Positions 33,255-42,939 of a DNA stretch of 64,000 bases are shown here, piece after piece (positions within the stretch are counted from its first letter, which is position 1; each line of letters starts with the position of its first letter). Position numbers and translations under genes: made by a program. Origin of the DNA: Henriciella mobilis (GTDB lineage Bacteria; Pseudomonadota; Alphaproteobacteria; Caulobacterales; Hyphomonadaceae); NCBI RefSeq assembly GCF_003576315.1, contig NZ_QWFZ01000033.1, positions 278,653-342,652 on the forward strand. The letters run 5' to 3'. The notes beneath the pieces were generated by a model. The model searched no databases and had not been told where the DNA came from. It was given only the letters and a program-made list of their open reading frames with translations.

Positions 33255-35256
33255 TCACCTGAGGTCCTGCGTTCCGGAGGTGCCGGCGCGGTCGGGGGGT
33301 GGGGCGTCAGAAATGGCTTCATAGACCGGGTCGAACCAGCCGATCCTGTCAATCCGCCGGCCGAAGAATCGGGCCCCCACGAGGGTATGATGGCCATAAT
33401 CGTAGAAGAACTTGTTCAGCTTCTCATCCATCGAGTAGCAGGTCGCCCGTTCGAGGGCGCACGCATAGCCCATCCTGTCGAGCTGGATCAGCCGTGGGAA
33501 CTGCACCGACAGATCGTCCAGCAGGCGGACTGAGGGTTTGGAGCGCCGCTCGCGGCTGAGCGCATCAAGGTCTTCATAATATCGCTCGTCGGCCTCGTCA
33601 CGGATGGTGTCGCCATCCTCGATACCAGCGCGCGTCTGTTCGATGACAGCGATATCCGCAAGGGTGAGCGTGCCGCCAAGGTGCTCATCGAAAGAAACGA
33701 TATTGCGCAGTATGGCGACGATCTTCCCGTCTGCCTCGAAGCGCTCAAGGACTGTCTCGAGATGTTTCAGGTCCTGCCAGTTGTTCTTCGATGCCAGGAT
33801 GATGACGTCGGCATTTACATAATTAGGTGACCCGAAGAAGGTCTCGTCGATATGGCCGGTCTGAACGCCATATCGGGCCAGTTGGAACACCTTGCTGACC
33901 TCGCTGAACGACAGGACATTGTAGAGATCTTTCGAGAACGAGTTGCCAACAAGCAGAAGCCTCGGCCGCTCATCATCGAGATCGAACCAGAGCGTCCTGT
34001 CGAATGGATTGTTGTCGACGCGATAGTGCGGGTCGCCGCTTAGGTCCCGCAGGGGGGTCCCAGGTCGCCTCCTGCAAGGTCCGGTTGTCAGGATTATAGT
34101 CCAGCAGCTCCACATGATAGGTCGTGGCATCGGGTTGCAGCAACTTGCCATTTGTGGCCATGCCGACAATGCCAAGGGACATGCAGGCCGCTATGCCTGC
34201 CGCCGACGCCCTGAAGACCTGACCGCGCGAATAGAGCGCTCGGTTGCGGAAAGGTGTCTCAACATATTTCCAGCTGAGATAGGCGAGAATGAAAGTCAGG
34301 ATGGCGAGCGAGGCCATCACGAACATGGATGGCCCCTCAATGGCGAACTGATAGCGCGCGAAGACGAGCAGAGGCTGATGCCACAGATACGCGCTGTAGG
34401 AAATCAGGCCGATCCCTACCAGAACCTTCAGGCTCAGCAGTGCCTTGACCCATGTGCCTGGCCTGGCGAACAGGATCACCAGCGCGGTGCCGAGGGTTGG
34501 CGCGACGGTATAGAGGCTCGGATATGGAGTGTCGGCGCTGTAGGCGAACACCGAGAATACAATCAGCGCAAAGCCTGCAAGGCTCGCACCCTGGCTGACC
34601 ATGCGGGACGGCGTCCAGCTGGAATACATGAGCTGGAACGCCACGAGAGAGCCGATGGCCAGCTCCCAGGCACGGGTGGGCAGCAGGTAGAAGGTTGCGA
34701 CCGGCTTTGCCGATGAGCCCCACTGGGCCAGGCCGAGGCTCATCACCAGCGCGACAACGAGAACGATAAACGTCTTGCGCGTGCCGAAGGGCTTCATGAA
34801 CATCAGGAAGAGCGGGAAGAGGATGTAGTACTGCTCTTCAATGGCGAGCGTCCATGTGTGCAGGAGGGGCTTAAGCTCCGTCGCGGTGTCGAAATAGCCG
34901 CTCTCCTGCCAGAAGAAGATGTTGGATGAGAAGAGCGAGACCGAGAAGATGCTCTGTAGAAACTCTTCCATGGCGCGGGGCGGCAGCCATATCCAGGCGA
35001 GCGGCAGGGCAACCAGGATGACGAGAAAGAGCGCAGGCAGGATTCGCCTGGCGCGCCGTTCGTAGAACTGGACGAGGCTGAAACGATCCTCATCAAGTTC
35101 GGTCTTGATGATGGTGGTGATCAGGTATCCGCTGATGACAAAGAAGATGTCGACGCCGACAAAGCCGCCTTTCAGCACGTCGAACCCGGCATGGTAAAAC
35201 ACGACCGGGATCACGGCGATGGCGCGAAGTCCGTCGATTTCCGCTCTGTACTTCAT
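33255..35256 (-). pseudogene. OafA-like acyltransferase with SGNH domain, broken by a frameshift
   Basis: Two overlapping frames together make one standard protein. The upstream part (35256 down to about 34055) encodes an acyltransferase-3 membrane domain: EIDGLRAIAV, YHAGFDVLKGGFVGVDIFF, TWTLAIEEQYY and about ten hydrophobic helices. The downstream part encodes an SGNH domain with LLLVGNSFSKD and the catalytic YDYGHHTLVGA near the end. The join falls at a run of six Cs on the coding strand (G6 at 34052-34057): removing one base restores a continuous reading frame (WDP then LRDLSGDPHY). Such enzymes O-acetylate surface glycans. It could be a sequencing error, a true pseudogene or phase variation. 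Confidence 0.82.
34052..34057. other. Frameshift point: homopolymer of six G (C on coding strand)
   Basis: The reading frame of the acyltransferase domain passes to that of the SGNH domain at this run. One base fewer gives an intact gene. Confidence 0.8.
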
Positions 35257-35561
35257 GGTTCTAGCCGGGAATGCCACCGGAGCAGACGCAAGGGCACGCC
35301 GGCCGGGGCCTTATAGCGGCCGAATTCCGCGCGATGCCGGCTCTGGCCGCGGCGCCGCCTGTGATTGAAGGTCTTGCGTTCCACATTGCTGTCCCCTTGT
35401 GGATCAATAACAATCAGCACGGGCGCCCTGAGGCCGCCTGCACGTTTTCTGTTGATTGTCCCCACCCAAGCACTGCGCTCACATCATATTTGTATTCCGT
35501 TTCCCATCGATGAGAATGCCATTTTCATCTGGTTCGCCGGCCCCTTGGTGAGACCGTCAAT
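35257..35561. other. Intergenic region upstream of the acyltransferase
   Basis: 305 bp with no supportable gene; only short frames without ribosome sites. Likely carries the acyltransferase promoter. The half nearest the DCC gene is AT-richer. No palindromes of note. Confidence 0.5.
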
Positions 35562-35996
35562 CTATCCGTTCCTTGCCTGGAGTTTTCTGCGCCCCAGCAG
35601 GCGAAGCGTGATGTTCCGGCCCGTGCGAAGGACTGGATAGATCAGGGCAGACCGCAGCCGGGACTTGAAGACCCAGCTGTTGAACCGGCTGAACAGACCC
35701 TTTGGCGCGCTGAGAAGGGCGAGCATGTGGACGCAGTCGTCGCCATGGTAAAGCCGGTCTGACACTTTCAGCACCATGCCCTCATCAAGGTCGAGGCCTT
35801 CGGCCAATGCCTCCTTCAGCTCCGGTCCTCCATTCCGCGCATCGATCAGTCGGAGCGGGCCGGCCGTCTCACGGATCCGCAGGAGCTGGACATACCGGCT
35901 GCAGAACGGGCATTCACCGTCGTAGAGCAGCCAGTTATCGAGCTTTGGGGGAGGGCCCGGTTTGCCGTCCGCGCTGTTATCGTTCAGTGCAGGCAA
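35562..35996 (-). CDS. DCC1-like thiol-disulfide oxidoreductase (DUF393)
   Basis: 144-aa thioredoxin-fold protein. Visible: the DCC opening NWLLYDGECPFCSRYVQLL with active-site pair CPFC, then LIDARNGGPEL, LKVSDRLYHGDDCVHML and a C-terminal helix pair. It overlaps the stop of the HTTM-like gene by 13 bp, a pairing that recurs in many bacteria: small DCC proteins accompany vitamin-K-carboxylase-like HTTM membrane proteins. The redox partner or substrate is not known. Confidence 0.85.
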   Translation of the reverse strand: MPALNDNSADGKPGPPPKLDNWLLYDGECPFCSRYVQLLRIRETAGPLRLIDARNGGPELKEALAEGLDLDEGMVLKVSDRLYHGDDCVHMLALLSAPKGLFSRFNSWVFKSRLRSALIYPVLRTGRNITLRLLGRRKLQARNG

Positions 35997-37465
35997 TAGG
36001 ACACCTCGCCTTTGAATACAGGACGGAAATAGGCGAGCTTGGCCAAGACAACCGGCGGGCGGACATCAAGGTCCGCATCCACATTGTCGTCTGCACCGCG
36101 CCTGAACTCACGCAACTCGCCATTGCGCCGATAGGTGATCTGAAGGTCATTTGGGCCTTCAAGGCTGCTCACCGCGCGGCGGAACTCGAAGTATGGGATG
36201 TAGACTTCGAATTCCTCACCCACAAAGCCATAGCGCGCCGGATGGGTCTTGAGATCGAGTATGTCCGGTGAGTTCGAATCGACGATTTCGACCAGGTCGT
36301 CCTGAAAGTCGAAAAGTGCCACCTTTGGCATGAAGAGGTGGTTGTTCACCCCGCCTTCGGTCCGCATGTTGCTGTACATCGCGACATTGGATTCAGTCTT
36401 GAAGCCGATATAGGGCGAGGCGGAATTGGCAATCGCCAGGACAAAGAAGACCCAGAGTATGCCCGGCCTCGTCGTCCACATCGGCGTTGCGCCCGTGCCG
36501 GAAAAGAGGCCATGGTGAAAGTGCTCGCGCATGACGGCGACCATCAGGACCGCTGACAGGGCGCTGGTCCAGAGCAGCCAAATCCAGCTCGGTTTCAGTA
36601 CCACGACGCTGGCCAGAAGCAGGCCGTTCGCTGCGGCAAACAGCAATGTGCCCGGTATGGCCGGCACGACGCGTTGCCTCATCTCTTCCAGACGCGCCAC
36701 CAGTTCCTGCGCCACCCCTTTCAGCGCGGGCATGGCGACCAGGACATAGAGCGAGATCATGAATGACGAGAACGGCCAGTGCCCCATCAGGCCCAGCAGG
36801 ATGTGGAATGGCACGCCGAAATAGAAGGCGGCCAGCCGCGTGCGCCGGAAGGCGAGCATGACGGGCAGGGCGGCTTCGGCGACGATGAAGAACCAGAAGA
36901 AGAACTCCACGCTGAACAGGGATAAAGGCCCGGAAATCAGAGGCCGGTTAGCCTGCGCTTCCTCGATCATGCCCGACAGGCAGCTGACATCGAGATCGAA
37001 GAAGCCTGCGTTCAGTTTCGAGATGATGATCGAGAAATACATGAAGGCAAAGATCGCCCCGCAGACGGGAGCAAACTTCACGAACCAGGCCTCAGCCGTC
37101 TGCCGGCTGAATTGCGACGGTGACGTCATGTATCGCAATGCCATCAAGCCAAAAGCGACAAGCATGGTCAGCGACACAAAGGTATCGACGAACACGTGGT
37201 TCACCACAAATGGCCACTGCGACACGAAATAGGTGACGCTGGCGATCACCATCGGCACGAACAGGAAGAGCCGTCCCGGAAAGACGAAGACGGCAATGGC
37301 CAGGGCCGCGAAAATGTAGCCGAGGATGTTTCCCTGGCTTGCCCATTCCTTGAAAAAGACCAGTTGAACCAGGCTCTGCGCCGCCCAGGCATATGAGAAT
37401 ATTGTCAGGGAGTCGGGCACAGCTGATCGCGCCCGGTCACTCGGGATAGTTGCTTGTCCGCTCAC
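35984..37465 (-). CDS. HTTM-domain (gamma-carboxylase-like) membrane protein
   Basis: 493-aa protein with about eight to ten hydrophobic helices in the first 370 residues and a soluble C-terminal domain of about 110 residues rich in charged residues and beta strands. It is taken to be of the horizontally transferred transmembrane (HTTM) family related to vitamin-K-dependent gamma-carboxylase because of its topology and its overlapping DCC1 partner; the sequence match is by general pattern. The GTG at 37465 with GGGGGA upstream is chosen; the frame runs on to a TTG at 37507. The catalytic lysine cannot be assigned. Confidence 0.7.
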   Translation of the reverse strand: MSGQATIPSDRARSAVPDSLTIFSYAWAAQSLVQLVFFKEWASQGNILGYIFAALAIAVFVFPGRLFLFVPMVIASVTYFVSQWPFVVNHVFVDTFVSLTMLVAFGLMALRYMTSPSQFSRQTAEAWFVKFAPVCGAIFAFMYFSIIISKLNAGFFDLDVSCLSGMIEEAQANRPLISGPLSLFSVEFFFWFFIVAEAALPVMLAFRRTRLAAFYFGVPFHILLGLMGHWPFSSFMISLYVLVAMPALKGVAQELVARLEEMRQRVVPAIPGTLLFAAANGLLLASVVVLKPSWIWLLWTSALSAVLMVAVMREHFHHGLFSGTGATPMWTTRPGILWVFFVLAIANSASPYIGFKTESNVAMYSNMRTEGGVNNHLFMPKVALFDFQDDLVEIVDSNSPDILDLKTHPARYGFVGEEFEVYIPYFEFRRAVSSLEGPNDLQITYRRNGELREFRRGADDNVDADLDVRPPVVLAKLAYFRPVFKGEVSYCLH

Positions 37466-38016
37466 GATGTCCCCCAACGTTAGCGATGATTGTCCCCGAG
37501 CGCGCAAGGCGCACGCTCCGCCTCAGTCTCTGGATTATTGTTAATCATGTCAATACTCGGTGAAGGCGAATATCCAAGGACGTGATGCCGGTCGTGCGCA
37601 GTATAATTTCCGCGATGACCGGGCATTTTGGACTGAGAATTGGCATTCTGGAAAATCATCAGATGGATGCGGCCGTGCGAATACTGGGATAAAGGGCATC
37701 CGGTGTATTTTCCCAAAAGGAAGACGAATTCAGAGACTCTTGCCACGCCCGGCATGTGGCCAATTTGCGTCACTGATCGATCAAATTCGGATGGGAGAAC
37801 AACTCCCTTAGAAAGCTATTGTGCATAGCGATTAAAAAGCTATACTCCATAGCGTTCAGGCTAGCCGGCTACGAGAGAATGGCCCGGCAGTTGAGCGTGG
37901 AGGAATGACTGGCGGGATGGCGAACAACGCTGGCTGCGCGCCTTTTGGTTCGTGAGCATCGTTGTAATTCAGTTCCAGCCAGTCGGGCCTCCTCGATAAA
38001 CAAAAGGGAGGAATTC
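37466..38016. other. Long intergenic region upstream of the TonB receptor
   Basis: About 550 bp without a convincing gene. It holds a TGATCGATCA palindrome (37775-37784) and a pair of operator-like dyads (37815-37853) followed by AT-rich DNA; the latter part is the likely promoter of the TonB receptor. Confidence 0.6.
37815..37853. promoter_or_regulatory. Two identical dyad elements GCTAT-N5-ATAGC
   Basis: Copies at 37815-37829 and 37839-37853, centres 24 bp apart (a little over two helical turns), each preceded by AAA. The second contains TATACT, a possible -10 element. They lie about 165-200 bp before the TonB receptor start. Looks like a tandem operator for a dimeric regulator; the regulator is unknown. 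Confidence 0.6.
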
Positions 38017-40353
38017 ATGTTTATTGGAAAATCACTTGCGCGCACCTTGCTGGGCGCAACCGTCCTCAGTTCTGCGCTCGCCGGCCACGCCTTCGCCCAG
38101 GATGAAGGCGGCGAGGAGGAGGCGTCCGAACAACGCACCCTGAAATCAGTCCAGGTGACGGCCCGCCGGCGCAGCGAGAGCCTTCAGGATGTTCCTGTAT
38201 CGGTCAGTGTGGCCGATGCAGAAGACCTTGAACGCCAGGGCATTTCGGCCACGACTGACCTGACACAGATCGTGCCGAACCTTCAATTTGCCACTTACGG
38301 AACGCTGACGGGCAACAATTCGGCAGCGCAGGTCTTCATCCGTGGTATCGGCCAGACCGATGCGACGCCCGGGGTCGATCCCGGGGTCGGTGTCTATATC
38401 GACGAAGTCTACATGGGGCGGTCGGTTGGCGGCGCGATGGATTTTCGCGATATCGCCACAACGCAGGTCCTTCGCGGGCCGCAGGGCACACTATTTGGCC
38501 GCAACACGATCGGCGGCGCTGTCTTGTTGACCACAAACCGTCCAGGAGCCGGCAACACGATCCGCGTTGGTGTGGGTGAGGATAATCTCTTCGAGGGGTT
38601 TGCCGCGGTAGATCTTCTCGATCTGGATACGGTAGGCGTAAGGGCGTCGCTGGGCGCGCGGTCGCGCGACGGCTATGTCACGCGGGCTGTGGATGGCGCC
38701 GATCTTGGCGATGAGAACAGCTGGACAGGTCAGGTGTCGCTCGAATGGGATCCGACTTCGTCCCTGAACGTCCTCGTGCGCGGCGACTACGCCAAGGAGG
38801 ACGAAAACGGCTCGCCCTTTGTCTTCCTCGACATCAATGAAACCGCGGCCTTCCCGATGATTGCCAGCGCATTTGCCGGATGTCCCGGATCGTCTTTCCC
38901 TCCGCCGACGCCGGTTCCGAACGTTGACGACCCGCGCTGCGCGAATGACTTTCAGGACAGGGGTCCGTTCGTGAATGGCGGCACAGGGCGCATATTCTCG
39001 ACGCTTGAGAATAGTGGACTGTCTGCGGTCGTTACCTGGGACGTCAATGAACAGTGGACGCTGAAGTCGATTTCTTCGGGACGGAAGCTCGAATGGGCTG
39101 GGGCCCGAGATGCCGACAATACCCCGCTGCTCATTTTGTACACGAACTATTCGTCGGAAAGCGACCAGTTCTCGCAGGAGCTTCAGGCGCAATATACCGG
39201 AGACCGCCTGAATGGTGTGGTCGGCGCCTACTATTTCGATGAAACCAGCAAGGACCGTGTCATTGTCCAGCTGGGCACACCGGGGACATCCTACGATACC
39301 AACCGCGTCGAACTGACCACGGAAGCCGTGGCCCTGTTCACGGAGTGGACGTATGACCTTACCGAGGCGCTGAGCGTCACCGGCGGTCTTCGCTACACCG
39401 AAGAAGAAAAGGGCATTCAGGGCGCCTGGTTCAATGTTGCTGGGGTTGGCACGCCAGAACCGTCGATCCCGACGGACCTTTGCCCGGTTGTCGGCGCGCC
39501 TGTTGCTGGATGCCTGTTCGTGGCCCGCACGCCTTTCACCGAGGATTTCAGCTCTGTCACCGGCTCGGCCAACGTTACTTATCGTTTCAACGAGGGCCTG
39601 ATGGCCTACGCATCGTTCTCGCAGGGTTTCAAGTCGGGCGGGTTCAACCAGCGTTACAATGCGCTGCTGAATACCGATGGCAGCCCGCTGGCCTTCGATG
39701 AGGAAACCGCGCAGTCCTTCGAGGTCGGTTTCAAGTCAAACCCGGCGCCGTCGGTCAGGCTGAACGGTGCCATCTTCTCGAATGCCTATGACGATATCCA
39801 GCTGACTTACCGCGTTGGTCCGGCGCCGCTCCTGTTCAATGCGGGGGAGGCGACCATCAATGGCGCGGAACTCGAACTCTATTATGCGCCGACGGATGCG
39901 CTGATCGTCGACGCCAGCATCGGCTACCTGGATGCTGAGATGGACACGGTTCGCACGGTGCCCGACCTCGGTGCACAGACGCCAACTGCGACAACACAGG
40001 CGGGCGACCGTCTTCCGCGGGCGCCAGAGACCGAATTTCATATCGGCGCATCATACGTGTTCGACATCGGATCGCGCTTCGAACTGACGCCGCGTCTTGA
40101 TGTGAGCTACCGGGACTCGATCTTCTTCGATGCCGGCAATGATATTGGCGAGGACTCCGTGACCCTGCTGACGGGTTCGCTCACGCTGGCAGATGTCATG
40201 AATGACTGGCGCATCAGTCTGCGCGGGGACAATCTCACCGATGAATTGTACCTTCTGTCGGGAACGACGTCCGCGTCCACGGCGACCGGCTATTCGGAGG
40301 GCATCTACGCCCGGCCGCGCACCTTCAGCCTTGTCTTCACCAAGGATTTCTAG
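38017..40353 (+). CDS. TonB-dependent outer-membrane receptor
   Basis: 778-aa receptor. Signal peptide about residues 1-28 (cut after AFA), then the plug domain (about 45-170: RSESLQDVPVSVSVADAEDL, FIRGIGQTDATPGVDPGVGVYIDEVYMGR, VLRGPQGTLFGRNTIGGAV) and a 22-strand beta barrel ending in a terminal Phe (SLVFTKDF), as usual for outer-membrane insertion. It resembles the FecA/CirA-like receptors used by Caulobacterales and sphingomonads for carbohydrates or aromatics; the ligand is unknown. AGGAGG precedes the ATG at 38017. A tandem dyad element lies upstream and a strong terminator follows. Confidence 0.92.
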   Translation: MFIGKSLARTLLGATVLSSALAGHAFAQDEGGEEEASEQRTLKSVQVTARRRSESLQDVPVSVSVADAEDLERQGISATTDLTQIVPNLQFATYGTLTGNNSAAQVFIRGIGQTDATPGVDPGVGVYIDEVYMGRSVGGAMDFRDIATTQVLRGPQGTLFGRNTIGGAVLLTTNRPGAGNTIRVGVGEDNLFEGFAAVDLLDLDTVGVRASLGARSRDGYVTRAVDGADLGDENSWTGQVSLEWDPTSSLNVLVRGDYAKEDENGSPFVFLDINETAAFPMIASAFAGCPGSSFPPPTPVPNVDDPRCANDFQDRGPFVNGGTGRIFSTLENSGLSAVVTWDVNEQWTLKSISSGRKLEWAGARDADNTPLLILYTNYSSESDQFSQELQAQYTGDRLNGVVGAYYFDETSKDRVIVQLGTPGTSYDTNRVELTTEAVALFTEWTYDLTEALSVTGGLRYTEEEKGIQGAWFNVAGVGTPEPSIPTDLCPVVGAPVAGCLFVARTPFTEDFSSVTGSANVTYRFNEGLMAYASFSQGFKSGGFNQRYNALLNTDGSPLAFDEETAQSFEVGFKSNPAPSVRLNGAIFSNAYDDIQLTYRVGPAPLLFNAGEATINGAELELYYAPTDALIVDASIGYLDAEMDTVRTVPDLGAQTPTATTQAGDRLPRAPETEFHIGASYVFDIGSRFELTPRLDVSYRDSIFFDAGNDIGEDSVTLLTGSLTLADVMNDWRISLRGDNLTDELYLLSGTTSASTATGYSEGIYARPRTFSLVFTKDF

Positions 40354-40378
40354 GCGCTCATATCCTGCGCAGGAAAAT

Positions 40379-40414
40379 GCCCCTCCCGGATAGATGGCCG
40401 GGAGGGGCTTTTTT
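40379..40414 (+). terminator. Rho-independent terminator of the TonB receptor gene
   Basis: 11-bp GC stem (40379-40389 with 40398-40408), 8-nt loop, then six Ts. Textbook intrinsic terminator 26 bp after the stop. Confidence 0.88.
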
Positions 40415-40430
40415 CATCTGGCGGCGCTCT

Positions 40431-41456
40431 CTAGTCGTCCGCCGGTGCCTCGTCATAGACGAGCCGGAACCCGATATGGTTGGTGCCGAGGCCTGTTTCC
40501 TGTGGGTGACGCGCGGCCGGACGATAACGATGGCAGTAATTGTCTGCGCACAGAAAACTGCCACCCTTCAGCACCCTCGACGGCACACCTGGATTGGCGG
40601 GGTCGAAGCTGCGGTTGCGTGGAACGCCCTTCGGATTCTCGGTCCCCGTGTCATGGACAGGCGCATACCAGTCGGCTGTCCATTCCCATACATTGCCGAG
40701 CATGTCGTAAAGCCCGTTGCCGTTTGGCTGGAAACAACCCACAGGGGCGACGCCCTCAAAGCCGTCGCCAGCCGTATTGGCGATTGGAAAGATACCTTGC
40801 CAGGTGTTCGCATTCTCGGGGGCGGGTTGGGCCGCGAAGGCAGCCTGCGCCTTGCCACCGAGCGCGGCATATTCCCACTCCGCTTCAGTGGGCAGCCGGC
40901 CACCTTTCCACGCCGCATAGGCGGCTGCGTCGTCGAATGCGATCTGGGTGACGGGCGCCTCATCGCTCGCTGCGGGCGCGTCAGGCCCCTGTGGATACCG
41001 CCAGGTAGCGCCCGGTACATATGTCCACCAGCTGAGGCCGCGTGAGATGCTGGCGCTGTCGGGCGTAAACACCGCACCGCCGGGTTTGAAGAGGTCTGCC
41101 AGCTCCGGATTGGCTTCAAGATCAATGCTTGGGTAGTCGGCCGGATCAAGCGCCTGTTCTGCGAGTGTTACATAGCCGGTCGCTTCGACGAAGGCGCGAA
41201 ACTGGCCGACCGTGACCTCGGTCGGGTCGATCCAGAAACCCGATACCCGCACCGTCCGGGCAGGGCCTTCTTCGCGATAGGTCTGATTGCTCCCCATCAC
41301 AAATTCACCCGGTTCTATCTGCACAGGTGTGCGTCCAGGGTGGCAAACAGGCGCGGCGAGTGCGGCCCCGCCGAACCAGACACAGGCAAGACAAAGCGCG
41401 CCCAGTACTGAGCCTTTCGGGCGATGTTTCCGGTCACTTCTTGGCTGTTCGCTCAT
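40431..41456 (-). CDS. Formylglycine-generating enzyme (sulfatase-activating, SUMF1/FGE type)
   Basis: 341-aa FGE-sulfatase-domain protein with an N-terminal hydrophobic segment (about residues 14-34), likely exported or membrane-anchored. It would convert a Cys in CxPxR sulfatase motifs to formylglycine. Visible: GEFVMGSNQTYREEGP, FWIDPTEVTVGQFRAFVEATGY, LPTEAEWEYAALGG, GNVWEWTADWY and the active-site GGSFLCADNYCHRYRPAAR with Cys303 and Cys308, equivalent to the two catalytic cysteines of human FGE. Many relatives lack these; their presence supports real FGE activity. ATG 41456 is preferred over upstream frame to 41591. No sulfatase gene is in the window. Confidence 0.87.
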   Translation of the reverse strand: MSEQPRSDRKHRPKGSVLGALCLACVWFGGAALAAPVCHPGRTPVQIEPGEFVMGSNQTYREEGPARTVRVSGFWIDPTEVTVGQFRAFVEATGYVTLAEQALDPADYPSIDLEANPELADLFKPGGAVFTPDSASISRGLSWWTYVPGATWRYPQGPDAPAASDEAPVTQIAFDDAAAYAAWKGGRLPTEAEWEYAALGGKAQAAFAAQPAPENANTWQGIFPIANTAGDGFEGVAPVGCFQPNGNGLYDMLGNVWEWTADWYAPVHDTGTENPKGVPRNRSFDPANPGVPSRVLKGGSFLCADNYCHRYRPAARHPQETGLGTNHIGFRLVYDEAPADD

Positions 41457-41642
41457 GGCCGGCTCGTCCTCATATGACGTGAACGGGTGTCTCTGTGTTC
41501 GTTCTGCAGGGGCTTCCGGTTTTACTGTGCGGCCTAAGGCCATGGCAGGCAATGCGCGCGGTGTATGCAGCGGCTGTAGAAAAAGCGTCACACGCCGGGG
41601 CTATGACGGCGCGCGTTTCGTCACAAACCGCTGGAGGCTTTC

Positions 41643-42536
41643 ATGAAACGCGCGCTTTGCCTGTTTGCAACCGCTGTCATCGCTGCCTGCAGTGCGGGTG
41701 AAACGTCTGCTCCGTCTCTGCCACATGCTCCGGTTGAAGTCTTTCCCGGGCAGGCGCCTCCGACGCCCTTTACCCGCGCCTACGGGCTGACGGAATCGCC
41801 AGATGGGTCGGTGCGTGTCTTTGCGCGCGAGCAGAACGACCTCACAAATCTGTACGAGCTTCGCCGCCAGCCGGATGGCAGCTGGAGCGAGCCGCAGGAA
41901 CTCGACTTCCCGCGCCGCAACAAGCTAACCAACCCGTCCTTCAGCTTTGCCGACGGGATGCTTTACTACGCGTCGGATGTCGACATTCTCGAACGGGGCC
42001 AGCGCGACGCGAATATCTGGCGGGTGGCGCTGACAGAAGAGGGGTGGGGCACACCCGAGCACCTGCCGGCGTCGATCAATACCGGCGCCGACGAATTGAA
42101 CCCGGCCATGGACCGGGCCGGACGGCTCTATTTCACCTCGAATGGCTATGACAGCATTGGGGGGCACGACATCTTCGAAGCGGCCCTCGACGCCGAAACG
42201 GGTGAGTGGCAGGTCACCGCCATGCCGGATGGGATCAACAGTGCCAAGGCGGAAGCCCATCTTGCTGTCACTCCGGATGGCAACCGGCTCTTCTTCTACA
42301 GCCATCGCAATCCCAAACTCGGCGTCGTCGATATCTGGACGATCGCACGCGGCGAAGATGGCCAGTGGGGCAAACCCGAGAATCTTGGTGCGCCCGTCAA
42401 TACGCCTGGAATCGACTTCGGTCCTGGAATGTCAGGTGACGGACAAATCCTGTTCTTCTCCCGAGACGGCGTGCTTATGGAAGTCGCCCTCGACTCGGCG
42501 CTTGAAGGTGTGGGCACGCTGGAGCCGGACAGCTGA
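41643..42536 (+). CDS. PD40/TolB-like beta-propeller lipoprotein
   Basis: 297-aa lipoprotein: signal peptide with lipobox IAAC at residues about 13-16, then a chain of WD40-like PD40 repeats, seen as SFADGMLYYASDVD, MDRAGRLYFTSNGYDSIGGHDIF, VTPDGNRLFFYSHRNP and MSGDGQILFFSRDG. This forms a beta-propeller, likely facing the periplasm or cell surface. The AGGAGG-like ribosome site is GGAGGC. It is divergent from the FGE gene. Ligand unknown. Confidence 0.83.
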   Translation: MKRALCLFATAVIAACSAGETSAPSLPHAPVEVFPGQAPPTPFTRAYGLTESPDGSVRVFAREQNDLTNLYELRRQPDGSWSEPQELDFPRRNKLTNPSFSFADGMLYYASDVDILERGQRDANIWRVALTEEGWGTPEHLPASINTGADELNPAMDRAGRLYFTSNGYDSIGGHDIFEAALDAETGEWQVTAMPDGINSAKAEAHLAVTPDGNRLFFYSHRNPKLGVVDIWTIARGEDGQWGKPENLGAPVNTPGIDFGPGMSGDGQILFFSRDGVLMEVALDSALEGVGTLEPDS

Positions 42537-42939
42537 GCAGGCAGCGGCTCCTGAAGGCCGATCAGGTTACATTCTTCGCAACCGCTGCAATTGATTGAGC
42601 GTGTGGTATTTCCGCAGCATGCCTCTTAGTGCCCGGAAAACGTGCTAAAAAATAGTTATTTGGAGTTTCCGGAAGTCAAACTGTCAGTATACGCATATCG
42701 CGACTGCATGTCTTCCTGTGGCGAAAACGACCGAAGTAACGTGAGTTGTAATACTGCCTCTAATACTGTCTGCGTCACGCATCCGTCGTAAAAGCTAAAC
42801 AAAACTGACATCGAATAGTTTTGTGAATGTTTTGTGATGTCGCAATAGTGTTAATGAGCTGTGCAATAGCCCCGCCGAGTTCGGCACATCCCCGATGATG
42901 CCGCTCGTCAGATGGATCGAAAAGCCTAAGGGGGCTCCC
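42537..42939. other. Intergenic region upstream of the large lipoprotein
   Basis: 403 bp, AT-rich, no gene. Contains a 12-bp tandem direct repeat (TAATACTG at 42749-42756 and 42761-42768) and Ts/TTTTGTGA stretches near 42825-42840; presumed promoter of the lipoprotein/TonB unit. Confidence 0.55.

Noticed and set aside
37775..37784. TGATCGATCA palindrome as an FNR box
   Set aside because: The half-sites are not separated by four bases as FNR boxes require; this is a short self-complementary string only.
42675..42695. CTGTCA half-site as a PhoB box before the lipoprotein gene
   Set aside because: Only one half-site is present; the second repeat 11 bp on is missing.
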